This document shows, one piece after another, positions 1-8,653 of a DNA stretch of 64,000 nt. The first letter of the stretch is position 1, and every line of letters starts with the position of its first letter. The translations under genes were made by a program, and so were the position numbers. Where the stretch lies: NCBI RefSeq assembly GCF_042647465.1, contig NZ_JBHRVN010000004.1, one strand, 5' to 3'. Below the pieces are notes generated by a model. The model saw only the letters and a program-made list of their open reading frames with translations, did no database searches and was not told the DNA's origin. The DNA is from Wagnerdoeblera intermedia. GTDB taxonomy: Bacteria > Pseudomonadota > Alphaproteobacteria > Rhodobacterales > Rhodobacteraceae.

Positions 1-161
1 TAGGGCTCAGGTTCCGGCATCGGCACGCGAACGGCGCGGGTTTCCGGCACATCCAGCGTCAGATCGCTGAGCTTAGGGTCGCGCTGCTCGGCAATCTGTG
101 CGCAGCCGCTGAGCAGGGAAAGTCCTGCCAGGACTGCGAAGGGAATGCGGGTCAGGGTCAT
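1..161 (-). CDS. flgH: FlgH, flagellar L-ring lipoprotein (N-terminal part)
   Basis: Only the first 53 codons are in the window; the gene continues past position 1. The product begins with a basic/hydrophobic signal ending in the lipobox LLSGCAQ, so it should be a lipoprotein exported and acylated on Cys. FlgH forms the L-ring of the flagellar basal body in the outer membrane. Its ATG overlaps the stop codon of flgA (ATGA), the usual translational coupling in an flgF-G-A-H operon, and this neighbourhood is the main reason for the name, since the ring domain itself is not visible. A different small lipoprotein is possible but unlikely. Confidence 0.82.
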   Translation of the reverse strand, partial: MTLTRIPFAVLAGLSLLSGCAQIAEQRDPKLSDLTLDVPETRAVRVPMPEPEP

Positions 162-826
162 CGGTCAATCTCCACCCGTCCGTCGGTCAGGGCCTGACCC
201 GTGACGATTTTTCCAGAACTGAGGTTTTGCACCCGCAGCGTCGCGCCGAGTGCCGCATCTTCAAGCGCCCGGGCCGCCGCCGTGACGCGCAGCCCGCGGG
301 CGGTATAGATCAGCTCGAGCCGGTCGCCGCGCCGGATCACCCGGGGCGCGCGCAGAGAACTCGCGGGCACCGGCCGGCCCTCGGGCAGAAGACGGCGCAC
401 TTCACGGCCGCGAATTTCTTCCATGGCCAGAACCGACGTGGCGCTGAGGGCGTGAAGCGGCAGGCGGCGATGGGTGAAATCTTCCGCCCGCGCCATCTCA
501 CCCGGGGAAAGGCTGCGAGCGGGGACGGGCACATCCACCATCGCCTGAAACCGTCCCGCCAGCGTCAGCGGAGCCCCGTTTTGCGGCTCAACCACGGCGG
601 CGAAGCGCCCGTTGCTGAGGTCTTCGCGCAGTGAAATGACCCGCAGCGCCAGATCGGGCACGCCTTCGGGCAGGATCAGCTCAATGGCGGCACCGGCGGG
701 CAGGGCAGGCCCCGCCGCCTCGGTCAGCGCGGCCTCCAGCAGGATCTCAAGCGGCGCGGGCGAAAGCTCCGCATGAAGCGGAGCGCCCGGCAGCGCAAGG
801 ATCAGTGCCAGAAGCCAGCGGCGCAT
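158..826 (-). CDS. flgA: FlgA, P-ring assembly chaperone
   Basis: This 222-residue protein starts with a signal peptide (LLALILALPGAPLHA) and so acts in the periplasm. The C-terminal half carries the SAF-like FlgA features: PVPARSLSPGEMARAEDF, then an RGREVRRLLPEG(R)PV segment and a closing GDRLELIYTARGLRVT...ALEDAALG domain. FlgA helps FlgI subunits assemble into the P-ring around the rod. Length suits the family. It sits 2 bases after flgG and overlaps flgH, so it is the third gene of the leftward rod/ring operon. The assignment is firm from motifs and position. Confidence 0.93.
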   Translation of the reverse strand: MRRWLLALILALPGAPLHAELSPAPLEILLEAALTEAAGPALPAGAAIELILPEGVPDLALRVISLREDLSNGRFAAVVEPQNGAPLTLAGRFQAMVDVPVPARSLSPGEMARAEDFTHRRLPLHALSATSVLAMEEIRGREVRRLLPEGRPVPASSLRAPRVIRRGDRLELIYTARGLRVTAAARALEDAALGATLRVQNLSSGKIVTGQALTDGRVEIDR

Positions 827-828
827 GA

Positions 829-1614
829 TCAGCGCACCTGCACGGCGGTCTGCATCATCTGATCAGCCGTGGTGATGGCTTTCGAGTTCATCTCATAGGC
901 GCGCTGCGCCGAGATCAGATCCGTGATCTGGCGGATCACATCAACGTTCGAGGCCTCAACGTAGAACTGGCGCAGCGTGCCGAAGCCTTCATCCCCGGCC
1001 TGAGCCAGCACCGGCGCGCCGGAGGCTGCGGTTTCGGCCAGAAGGTTGTTGCCCATCGGGCGCAGACCCGCCTCATTGATAAAGCCCGCGAGGGTGATTT
1101 CGCCCAGTTCCTGCGGCAGCATTTCGCCGGGCACCAGGACGCTCACCACGCCATCGGCGCTGATCTGAACGGAGGTGGCTTCCTCCGGAACGGCGAAGCC
1201 CGGATCAAGCGGATAGCCGTCATTGGTCACGATCTCCCCCTCGGGCGAAAGGGTGAAATTACCGGCGCGGGTATAAGCGGTGGTGCCGTCGGGCAGAGTG
1301 ATCTGAAAATACCCCCGGCCCTGAATCGCCAGATCCAGCTGGTTGCCGGTCTCGGTCATCCCGCCCTGCGTGTTCAGCCGCATGATCCCGGCTGTTGCGA
1401 CGCCCAGACCGATGTCCACGCCGACCGGGCGGATCGCACCGTCATCCGCGACCAGGGCGCCCGCGCGGTTGTCGGACTGATAGAGCAGATCCTGGAACGC
1501 CGCCCGCCCGGCCTTGAAGCCGGTGGTATTGGCGTTCGCGATATTGTTGGCGATGACATCCACATTGGTCTGCTGAGCGAGCATCCCCGAGGCGGCAATT
1601 CCAAGCGCTTTCAT
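829..1614 (-). CDS. flgG: FlgG, distal rod protein
   Basis: The 261-residue protein has the N-terminal signature of axial proteins (GMLAQQTNVDVIANNIANAN) and the C-terminal one (VDVIRQITDLISAQRAYEMN) that together form the coiled-coil core of rod and hook subunits. FlgG builds the distal rod that crosses the periplasm and is exported by the flagellar type III apparatus, consistent with the lack of a signal peptide. Length matches the usual value of about 260. It lies between flgF and flgA in the leftward operon, 20 bases after flgF. Confidence 0.96.
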   Translation of the reverse strand: MKALGIAASGMLAQQTNVDVIANNIANANTTGFKAGRAAFQDLLYQSDNRAGALVADDGAIRPVGVDIGLGVATAGIMRLNTQGGMTETGNQLDLAIQGRGYFQITLPDGTTAYTRAGNFTLSPEGEIVTNDGYPLDPGFAVPEEATSVQISADGVVSVLVPGEMLPQELGEITLAGFINEAGLRPMGNNLLAETAASGAPVLAQAGDEGFGTLRQFYVEASNVDVIRQITDLISAQRAYEMNSKAITTADQMMQTAVQVR

Positions 1615-1634
1615 GGCGGTGTCCTTTGCGTGGT

Positions 1635-2372
1635 TCAGGCCCGCTGGCCGATTTTGCTCAGCGCCGTGCGGCGCAGCTCGTCATGGTTGCGCCCGACCGA
1701 CATCGCCTGGTCATAGGCACGCTGAATTTTGATCAGGCGGACCATCTCGGTGATCGGATTGACGTTTGAGGCTTCAACCGCGCCCTGGATCACCTGGGGG
1801 GCTTCCATCAGCTCCGGCTCCGGCGCGCCGTCGCGGGGCTGAAAGAGGCTCTCGCCGCTGCGCTGCCAGGTGGCCAGATCGGGCGCGGCATAGACGCCGA
1901 TCCGTGCGATCATCGCCCCCGTGCCGTCAGAAACCGTCCCGTCCCGTCCCACCACCGGCAGGCCAGTGCCTTCCGCCAGAACCACCGGCGCACCGCCGTC
2001 GTCGAGGATTGCATGACCTGCGGCCGTGACGAGTTGCCCCTCAGCATCCGGCGTCAGCTGCGCCGCGCGGCCATAGCCGATCCCGCCGTCGGGCAGGGCA
2101 AAGGCAAAAAGCCCCTCGCCGCCGAGCGCGAGATCCAGCGGATTGCCCGTCGGGGTCAGCGTCCCGGCCCGGGTGTCGGTATAGCTCATCCGCGGTTGCG
2201 GCATGGCGATCGGTCCGCGTGCGGGATCCGCCGGTGTCAGAAGGTCTTCAAAGACAAGGCGCGAGGCGCGAAACCCGGCCGTTGCCCCATTCGCAAGATT
2301 GTTTGACGTCACATCAAGCGCCTGCTGCAAACCCGCAGCGGCTGCGAGCGGCAGATATGCAGTGGTATCCAT
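1635..2372 (-). CDS. flgF: FlgF, proximal rod protein
   Basis: The product has the axial N-terminal motif (LQQALDVTSNNLANGAT) and the C-terminal VEASNVNPITEMVRLIKIQRAYDQ, as expected for FlgF, a rod protein between FlgC and FlgG. The ATG at 2372 is chosen because GAGGCAAGAG lies directly before it; an upstream TTG at 2384 would add only four residues and use that same sequence as coding. It is the first gene of the leftward operon flgF-G-A-H, and its 5' region (2373-2471) is shared with the divergent gene at 2472, so both are probably controlled from there. Confidence 0.93.
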   Translation of the reverse strand: MDTTAYLPLAAAAGLQQALDVTSNNLANGATAGFRASRLVFEDLLTPADPARGPIAMPQPRMSYTDTRAGTLTPTGNPLDLALGGEGLFAFALPDGGIGYGRAAQLTPDAEGQLVTAAGHAILDDGGAPVVLAEGTGLPVVGRDGTVSDGTGAMIARIGVYAAPDLATWQRSGESLFQPRDGAPEPELMEAPQVIQGAVEASNVNPITEMVRLIKIQRAYDQAMSVGRNHDELRRTALSKIGQRA

Positions 2373-2404
2373 CTCTTGCCTCAATTCATGCGATTTAGGT
2401 TGAT

Positions 2405-2436
2405 CTCAAGTATTGTGACAAGTATTGCAAGTATAA
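2405..2436. promoter_or_regulatory. Triple CAAGTAT(T/A) repeat in the flgF divergent promoter
   Basis: CAAGTATT occurs at 2407 and 2419 and CAAGTATA at 2428, spaced 12 and 9 bases apart, in an AT-rich gap between the divergent flgF and the gene at 2472. Related words occur before flgI, fliC and flaF in this window, so this looks like an operator for a flagellar regulator. No binding data are available; the role is inference. Confidence 0.5.
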
Positions 2437-2471
2437 ATTTTGAACTCTGCACAGACCTGATCGGGATTCTG

Positions 2472-4799
2472 ATGAACGGCCGGCTGCCTTCACCTTTGCG
2501 CCTTGCAGTGCTGGCCGCCGCAGCGGGCAGCGCCGCTGTGCTGCCGCCCTTTGCCTTTGCGCAGACCCGCGACGGCTATGTGGCGGCGGTGATCGAGATG
2601 CAGACCGAGATGCCGCGCCCGCAACCACGGCCTGAGTTCATCGGCTGGCGCACGCGCGACATCGCCCCGCCAGCCCGCAGGCCCGACAGCGCAGAGGGTT
2701 TTGCCGCAGAGGTGGCTGAGGTGGCCGACGAGCCGCTCGCAGAGGTCGCCTCCGCAGAGCAGCATGAGCCGCCGGTATCGCCCCGTGCCGTGCCGACTGA
2801 GCCGCAACTCTCTGATGTAAGCGCCGATCAGGCCGAGGTTGCAGCCGATGCGCCGGTTGTCCTTGCCCTCGCAGAGGCTGCGCCGGTGATCGTTCCCGCG
2901 ACGGAGCCGCAGAGTGCTGAGCCTTCGGCCCTGGTTCTGCCGGCAACGACGGCCACGCCTGCAGCGGCCCCGGAGGGGCCGAAGCCATTCGTGATGCCGC
3001 AGAATTCGGTGCTGACGGGGGCAGGCGAGCCGGTGCCAGCGGCCTCTGCCTTTGTGCTCTCCAAAGCGCCGCCGTCGGACCCGGCAGAAGAGGCGCTGAT
3101 GGCGCGGGGCCTGCCGCAGGTTTCGACCCGGAACGTCGACGAAAAGACCTTTGCCACCGACCGCCGCCTGCTTGAGCGCCGCTGGGGCGCGGCGACTGAG
3201 CCCTTGCAGAAAATCACTGCGGCGCTGGATCTGGCGCAGCTTCACATTGGCGTGATGCTGCTGGTTGAGGCGCGGGACTGGCTTGGCCGCGCCCGCAGCC
3301 TCGGCGCAAAATCAGAGCCTGAGCTTTACGCCCGCCTCATCGCTCTTGAGCAGGTCACTTCGGTTTTGTCGCTGCGCGGCATCACCCGCGATCTGCCGCA
3401 ATGGCCTGGCGGTGCCGTCTGGCAGGTAGCGGCCGGTCAGACGGCAGGGCTGTCGCGGGGCGATTTCACGCTTGAGGATGCGGTCGCCGGGCTCAATGAC
3501 GAATCCCGCGCGGTGATTACCCGACTGATCCCGCTGCTCTTCGATGCGATCCTTGAGGCCGGTGATTACCGTCTGGCCGAAGCGCTCCTGCGCGGGGCTC
3601 AGGCGCGCACCCGACTTGAGGGCACCCCCGTCTGGCACATGATGATGGGACGGCTGGCGCTTGGCTATGACATGCCCCAGGAGGCTTTTGATCACTTTGC
3701 CCGGGCCGCAGAGGGCAGGGATATTTCCGCACAGCGGGCGCGGATTGCGCTGGCCGATCTGGCACTGGCACGCAAAGATCCGAAGCTGCTTCCCGCTTTG
3801 CGCGACATTCTGCGCGAAGGGGTGAACCAGTGGCGCTATGGCCGTGAGGCTCTGGTGCTTCGCGCGCGGCTGGCGCAGGTGGCCGAGGATCTGGGAGACA
3901 TCCCCATGGCGCTCGACATTATGGGCAAGATCCGCCTCGATCATCCCGGCACGCCGGAGGCCATTCTTGCGCATGAGCGCGGGGCCCTGGCGCTGGCGGC
4001 TTTTGCCGTGGCGATGGATGCCGAAGAAATCGATCTCTACACCTATCTGCACAGCCTGCGGAATGTGGAGGCTTTCTACCGCCTCGATCCGGTCTGGCCG
4101 ATTGCGCGGATGGCGCTGGCCCGCGCCTGGAGCCGGGCGGGGCTGCATGAGGCGGCGGCGGCGGAATATGCCGCGCTCCAAGCCGATCTGACCCGCGACG
4201 GCTCGCCTGAGCCGCAGCCCCGCATCGCGGCAGAGCTGCCCGTCGCCGAAGCAGAGGCGCTTCTGGCAGTCTGGCGTGCGGATCGGGCCAAAGTGGCGCT
4301 GGCGCGTCAGGGTCTGCCGCGGTTTGAAGATCTCACCCCGCGCTATGCCGGGGCCGCGCTGCAGGCGGCAGCCCCGCAGGCGCTGTCGCTTGTGGTGGCT
4401 GAGACCGATCCGCAGGCACAGCTGGTGCGTGCCGCAGCCGCGCGCGCCCTTGGCGCCGATACGGAGGCCCGTGAGGCGCATCGCGCACTGAGCGCGGCGG
4501 GGGCGCTGGTGGACAGGCCGTCTGAGGCGCTTGAGGCCATTTTGCTCGCCCAGGAGCAGGCCGACAGCGATTTCGTCGCCAGGACCTGGGCCGGACTGCA
4601 GGCCACCGCAGCCGGTCAGGCCACGGCCGTTGCGCCCGCTCTCTATGAGGGGCTGACAGAGCCTTTGCCGAACCTGCGCCCCCTGTCGCGCGGGATTGCA
4701 GACCAACTCCTGGCGCGCAGCGAAGCCACTGCTGCCGCCACCCGCGCGCTGCTGGCGCGTCCTGCGCCTGACGCATCTGATGCGCCGGGCGTGCCGTAA
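2472..4799 (+). CDS. Large exported protein of the flagellar locus, unrecognised, TPR-like
   Basis: I do not recognise this 775-residue protein. From the ATG at 2472 it has a clear signal peptide (LRLAVLAAAAGSAAVLPPFAFA then QTRDG), so it should be periplasmic or surface-associated. Residues about 30-210 are a low-complexity Ala/Pro/Glu-rich linker. The rest is helical and alanine-rich with paired-helix spacing like TPR or SEL1 repeats (for example AEALLRGAQARTR and HFARAAEGRDISAQRARIAL). It sits between the divergent flgF operon and flgE with 55 bases to flgE, so it is probably co-transcribed with hook genes. A periplasmic scaffold or motor-associated protein would fit. An upstream in-frame start at 2376 exists but would bury the signal peptide. 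Confidence 0.75.
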   Translation: MNGRLPSPLRLAVLAAAAGSAAVLPPFAFAQTRDGYVAAVIEMQTEMPRPQPRPEFIGWRTRDIAPPARRPDSAEGFAAEVAEVADEPLAEVASAEQHEPPVSPRAVPTEPQLSDVSADQAEVAADAPVVLALAEAAPVIVPATEPQSAEPSALVLPATTATPAAAPEGPKPFVMPQNSVLTGAGEPVPAASAFVLSKAPPSDPAEEALMARGLPQVSTRNVDEKTFATDRRLLERRWGAATEPLQKITAALDLAQLHIGVMLLVEARDWLGRARSLGAKSEPELYARLIALEQVTSVLSLRGITRDLPQWPGGAVWQVAAGQTAGLSRGDFTLEDAVAGLNDESRAVITRLIPLLFDAILEAGDYRLAEALLRGAQARTRLEGTPVWHMMMGRLALGYDMPQEAFDHFARAAEGRDISAQRARIALADLALARKDPKLLPALRDILREGVNQWRYGREALVLRARLAQVAEDLGDIPMALDIMGKIRLDHPGTPEAILAHERGALALAAFAVAMDAEEIDLYTYLHSLRNVEAFYRLDPVWPIARMALARAWSRAGLHEAAAAEYAALQADLTRDGSPEPQPRIAAELPVAEAEALLAVWRADRAKVALARQGLPRFEDLTPRYAGAALQAAAPQALSLVVAETDPQAQLVRAAAARALGADTEAREAHRALSAAGALVDRPSEALEAILLAQEQADSDFVARTWAGLQATAAGQATAVAPALYEGLTEPLPNLRPLSRGIADQLLARSEATAAATRALLARPAPDASDAPGVP

Positions 4800-4854
4800 C
4801 CATAGTTTGACCGCCGAAGGCCGGTGCGCCGGGGCGAAAGAAGGGAAGAGTGCA

Positions 4855-6156
4855 ATGAGCGTCTCCGCTGCCATGAAAACCGCCGTCAGCGGCCTGGTCG
4901 CAAATGCGACGGCTGTTGCCCGCGTCTCGGAAAACATCGCCAACGCCAATACCATTGGCTATAAGCGCAGCTTCGCCGATCTGGTCACTTCAACCTCTCC
5001 GGGGATCGGCTCGGTCTCGGGCGTGCAGGCCCGTGTGGGCTCAGAAGTCTCAGGCGGCGGCGCGATCAACAGCACGGCCAATGCAATGGACCTTGCGGTC
5101 TCGGGCACCGGGTTTTTCGTGGTCTCCAAGACCCCGAATGACCCGCTTTTGTCGAATTATTTTCTGACCCGCGCAGGCTCTTTCCGTCAGGATGAAAACG
5201 GCTATCTGGTCAATTCGGCGGGCTATTATCTGGCGGCTTTCGAGATTGATGCTGATACCGGCACCCTCGGGGCCGTGGATCGCGGCGGCTTTGGCAGCCT
5301 TTCGAGTGTCCGTCTGGGTGAGATGATGCTGCCTGCAGAGCCCACCACCGCGGCCAGCGTCAGCGGCAACCTTCCCGCCCAGGAAAGCGGCGTGGCGATC
5401 CCCGGCGCACCCTTCCTGTCGAGCATGGAGTTCTACACCCAGCTGGGCAACAGCGAAAATATGACGCTCTCCTGGCAGCCGACCACGGTGGATAACACCT
5501 GGGATCTGACGCTCACCGACAGCACCGGACGGCTTCACGGCACTGTGGAGGTTGTCTTTCATAACTCAGGGGCCACCCCCGGCGCCCCGGCCTCTTACGC
5601 GCTGAAGACGCCGCAGCCTGCGGGTGCTTCGGGGATCATCCTCGATGCCGCAACCGGCACGCTGTCGCTGAGCGTCGATGCCCGCGGCGATGAACTGCCG
5701 ATCACGCTCAGCCTTGGTGTTCCGGGCAGCTATGACGGCATTCAGCAGTTTGTGGGTGACTTCACGCCGCAGAAGTTCAAGGTCGACGGTTCTGCCCAGA
5801 CCGCACTGGCGCGGACCGAGATCGACGGGCAGGGCAATCTGACCGGGGTCTTTGACGACGGCCGCCGCAAAACGCTTTATGAGATCCCGGTTGCCCAGGT
5901 CACCAACCCTGACGGGCTGACGCTGATCGACGGCAACGCCTGGACCGTCAGCCGTGCAGCGGGCGATCTGTCGCTGCAGGCGGCAGGCTCGGGCAAAAAC
6001 GGTGTGATCGTCTCCGGCGCGCTTGAGGCCTCGACCGTTGAGGTCACCAATGAGCTGACCGATCTGATCCGCGTCCAGCGCGCCTATTCCTCCAACGCCA
6101 AGATCATCACCACTGCAGATGAAATGCTGCAGGAAGTGACCAATCTGAAGCGCTGA
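4855..6156 (+). CDS. flgE: FlgE, flagellar hook protein
   Basis: FlgE polymerises into the hook, the universal joint outside the cell. The start at 4855 (MSVSAAMKTAVSGLVANA) follows AAGGGAAGAG and gives the expected N-terminal axial motif RVSENIANANTIGYKRSFADLV. The C-terminus has EVTNELTDLIRVQRAYSSNAKIITTADEML, the matching half of the coiled coil. A longer open frame from 4696 would overlap the end of the preceding gene and is rejected. At 433 residues it has the usual central D1/D2 domains (MDLAVSGTGFFVV near the front). flgK follows 14 bases later. Confidence 0.95.
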   Translation: MSVSAAMKTAVSGLVANATAVARVSENIANANTIGYKRSFADLVTSTSPGIGSVSGVQARVGSEVSGGGAINSTANAMDLAVSGTGFFVVSKTPNDPLLSNYFLTRAGSFRQDENGYLVNSAGYYLAAFEIDADTGTLGAVDRGGFGSLSSVRLGEMMLPAEPTTAASVSGNLPAQESGVAIPGAPFLSSMEFYTQLGNSENMTLSWQPTTVDNTWDLTLTDSTGRLHGTVEVVFHNSGATPGAPASYALKTPQPAGASGIILDAATGTLSLSVDARGDELPITLSLGVPGSYDGIQQFVGDFTPQKFKVDGSAQTALARTEIDGQGNLTGVFDDGRRKTLYEIPVAQVTNPDGLTLIDGNAWTVSRAAGDLSLQAAGSGKNGVIVSGALEASTVEVTNELTDLIRVQRAYSSNAKIITTADEMLQEVTNLKR

Positions 6157-6170
6157 TCTGAGGGCATATC

Positions 6171-7568
6171 ATGGGCATTTCCAGCGCCTTTTCCATCGCG
6201 GCCTCTGGCCTGCGCGCCACCTCGATCCAAAGCGATCTGGTCGCACGCAATATCTCGAACGCGCAGACCGAAGGGTACAGTCGCAAATCGGCCGAGCTGA
6301 CCACGCGCAACGGGGCCGTCCTGGTCGCAGGCGTCAGCCGCGAGGTTGATCCGCTTCTCGACCGGCTTGACCGCTCTAACCGCGCTGAGCAGGCGCGGGC
6401 CTCGACCATCGCGGGCGCGCTCTCGACCTATACCGATTATCTCGGCCAGCCGGAGGATCAGACCTCTCCGGTCAATGCGCTGAACCGTCTTTACACCTCG
6501 ATGCTGACGCTTGCCTCCAGCCCTGGTGCAGCCGCCGCGCAGCTTGCCGCCGTTGAGGCGGCTCAGGCGCTCTCGGGTCAGATCAATGATCTCGCCGTCA
6601 CGCTGAGCGAGCTTGGTCGTGAGGTCGATCTGAACATCCGCTACGATGTGGCTTCGGTCAACGACAACCTGACGCGCCTGGGGCAGATCAACGCCCGGCT
6701 GGGCCAGATTGGCGGTGAGGGCCTTGAAGGTGCGGATCTGAAGGACGAAGCGGCCCGGCTGATCGACGGACTGTCCGATTTTATGGATGTCCAGGTCACC
6801 AGCTTCGCGGATGGCTCTGTTAACCTCTACACCACCGGCGGGACTGAGCTTCTGACCCAGCGTCGTGTGACGCATATCAGTTACGATCCGACCGCCGGGA
6901 AACTTTTTGCCGGCAATGCCGAGATCACCCCGGGGGCACCGGGCGTGCGCGGCTTCAGCGCGGGAAGCCTTGCGGGGCTTTTTGAACTGCAGGGAAAGAT
7001 CATCCCGCAGCTTTCGCAGGAGCTTGATGGTTTTGCCACGCTTCTGGTGGACCGCTTCCGCGCCATCGACGACAGCCTTGCGCCCGGAGAGCCCGGGCTC
7101 TTCGTCGACAGCGCCGGTGAGGGACGCGGGGCGGGCGGGCTTGCGCAGCGCCTGACCATCAACCCGCGCGTCAGCCCCGCAAAGGGCGGCGATCCGGCCC
7201 TTCTGACCTCGGGGCTTGGCAGCGAGCCGGGCCTCAGCCAGGGCGATCCGGCGCTGATTTTTGCGATGATCTCCGCGATTGACGAACGCGTTGCAGGCAA
7301 CACCGCCTTTGGCGAGCGCCAGTCGCTGAGCGATTATGCCACCTCGATGGTCTCAGGCCAGCAGCAGCGCCGCGTGAGCGCTGAGGCCGTGGCGGGGCAG
7401 GCGGCGATTTCGGGGGCAACCATTTCGGCTTCACGGCGCAATCTTCAGGGCGTGAACCTTGATGATGAGCTGCAAAGCCTTCTGGTGCTCGAGCAGAGCT
7501 TTGCGGCCAACAGCCGGGTGCTGAGTTCACTGCAGTCCATGATGGACGACCTTTTTAACGCCATCTGA
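6171..7568 (+). CDS. flgK: FlgK, hook-associated protein 1
   Basis: FlgK is the first hook-filament junction protein. The 465-residue product begins MGISSAFSIAASGLRATSIQ followed by ARNISNAQTEGYSRKSAEL, a typical FlgK N-terminus, and ends with GVNLDDELQSLLVLEQSFAANSRVLSSLQSMMDDL, the C-terminal axial motif of the family. The middle is variable, as usual. It lies between flgE and flgL with short gaps, the standard order for hook completion genes. Confidence 0.95.
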   Translation: MGISSAFSIAASGLRATSIQSDLVARNISNAQTEGYSRKSAELTTRNGAVLVAGVSREVDPLLDRLDRSNRAEQARASTIAGALSTYTDYLGQPEDQTSPVNALNRLYTSMLTLASSPGAAAAQLAAVEAAQALSGQINDLAVTLSELGREVDLNIRYDVASVNDNLTRLGQINARLGQIGGEGLEGADLKDEAARLIDGLSDFMDVQVTSFADGSVNLYTTGGTELLTQRRVTHISYDPTAGKLFAGNAEITPGAPGVRGFSAGSLAGLFELQGKIIPQLSQELDGFATLLVDRFRAIDDSLAPGEPGLFVDSAGEGRGAGGLAQRLTINPRVSPAKGGDPALLTSGLGSEPGLSQGDPALIFAMISAIDERVAGNTAFGERQSLSDYATSMVSGQQQRRVSAEAVAGQAAISGATISASRRNLQGVNLDDELQSLLVLEQSFAANSRVLSSLQSMMDDLFNAI

Positions 7569-7582
7569 GGGAGCCGCCTGAT

Positions 7583-8602
7583 ATGACCGCTTTGTCAACT
7601 TTATCGACGCTGCAACGCTCGCTCGCGATGCGCGACGCGGTGACCCGCACCGACCATGCGCTGCAAAAAGCACAGCAGGAACTGACCACGGGCCTGCGCC
7701 AGGACGTCTATGCCGAAACCGGCTTTCGGGCGGCGCAATCGCTCGACATGCGCAACCGGATGGAGCGGATCGACAGCTTTGCGGTGAACAACCAGCTGCT
7801 CGCCGGCAAAATTTCGGTGATGAGCGAACAGCTTGGCCAGATCCGCACGTCGGTCCAGGGCTTTCTCGCCAATGCGCTGTCGCTGGCAGGGGGCGGTGAG
7901 GGTGCGGCCGCTGTTGCTCGCGAAGCCGGGGCGCTGATCTCGGCCATCTCGACGCAGCTGAACACGGCCTATGCGGGGGAGTTCCTCTTCTCGGGCATGT
8001 CGACCGCCTCGGCTCCGGTCAAAGACACCAGCACGCTTACGCAGCTTTCGGTGCTGCCCGACGGGGCCACCGGCGCTCAGATGCAGGCCGAGATGGACCG
8101 GCTGAACGCGTGGTTCGCCCTTGGCGGCGGCGATATCACCCGGTCGGACTATGTCGGCACGATCTACGGCGGCAGCACTGAAGGGCTGCAGAGTGCCCAG
8201 ATCGATGAATACAGCCGCATGGAATATGGCGTCAGTGCCAATGATGAAGCCATCCGGCAGATCTTCAAAGGTCTGACCATGTTCGCCAATGCCAGTTACG
8301 ACGGCGCGGCCTCTGCCGACGACCGCGCGGCCTGGATTGAGGAGGCAATGTCCTCGCTTTCGGCCGGGGTCAGCGGCATTCAGAACCGCGAAGCCGGTCT
8401 TGGCAACCAGCAGAGCCTGGTGGAAGGTGCGAGCCTGCGCCAGAAAAACCTCAGCACGATCTACAACAACCGCGTGGTCGAGATTGAGGGCGTGGACGGC
8501 TATGAAGCAGCCACCCGCTTTGAGCAGTTAAGCGCGCAGCTTGAGGCCAGCTACAAAGTGACGGTGCGGCTGCAGTCGCTGTCCCTGCTGAATTTCCTCT
8601 GA
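7583..8602 (+). CDS. flgL: FlgL, hook-associated protein 3
   Basis: FlgL joins FlgK to the flagellin filament. The 339-residue product has a flagellin-like N-terminus (ALSTLSTLQRSLAMRDAVTRTDHALQKAQQELTTGLR) and a helical C-terminus (TRFEQLSAQLEASYKVTVRLQSLSLLNFL) typical of FlgL. It starts 14 bases after flgK and is last in the operon, followed at once by a strong hairpin terminator. Confidence 0.94.
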   Translation: MTALSTLSTLQRSLAMRDAVTRTDHALQKAQQELTTGLRQDVYAETGFRAAQSLDMRNRMERIDSFAVNNQLLAGKISVMSEQLGQIRTSVQGFLANALSLAGGGEGAAAVAREAGALISAISTQLNTAYAGEFLFSGMSTASAPVKDTSTLTQLSVLPDGATGAQMQAEMDRLNAWFALGGGDITRSDYVGTIYGGSTEGLQSAQIDEYSRMEYGVSANDEAIRQIFKGLTMFANASYDGAASADDRAAWIEEAMSSLSAGVSGIQNREAGLGNQQSLVEGASLRQKNLSTIYNNRVVEIEGVDGYEAATRFEQLSAQLEASYKVTVRLQSLSLLNFL

Positions 8603-8606
8603 CACA

Positions 8607-8631
8607 AAAGGCCCCCCTGACGGGGGCCTTT
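8607..8631. terminator. Hairpin terminator between flgL and the FtcR-like gene
   Basis: AAAGGCCCCC (8607-8616) pairs perfectly with GGGGGCCTTT (8622-8631) across a 5-base loop. The A/T flanks are symmetric, and the hairpin lies between convergent genes, so it can serve both strands. Confidence 0.88.
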
Positions 8632-8653
8632 GCCTCTCCTGGTCCTGCGGCCT

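Noticed and set aside
3312..4955. A 547-codon open frame on the minus strand
   Set aside because: It lies wholly opposite the exported repeat protein and flgE start. Its composition (Arg/His/Gln-rich) is typical of an antisense shadow in GC-rich DNA and it has no domain or ribosome-binding site.
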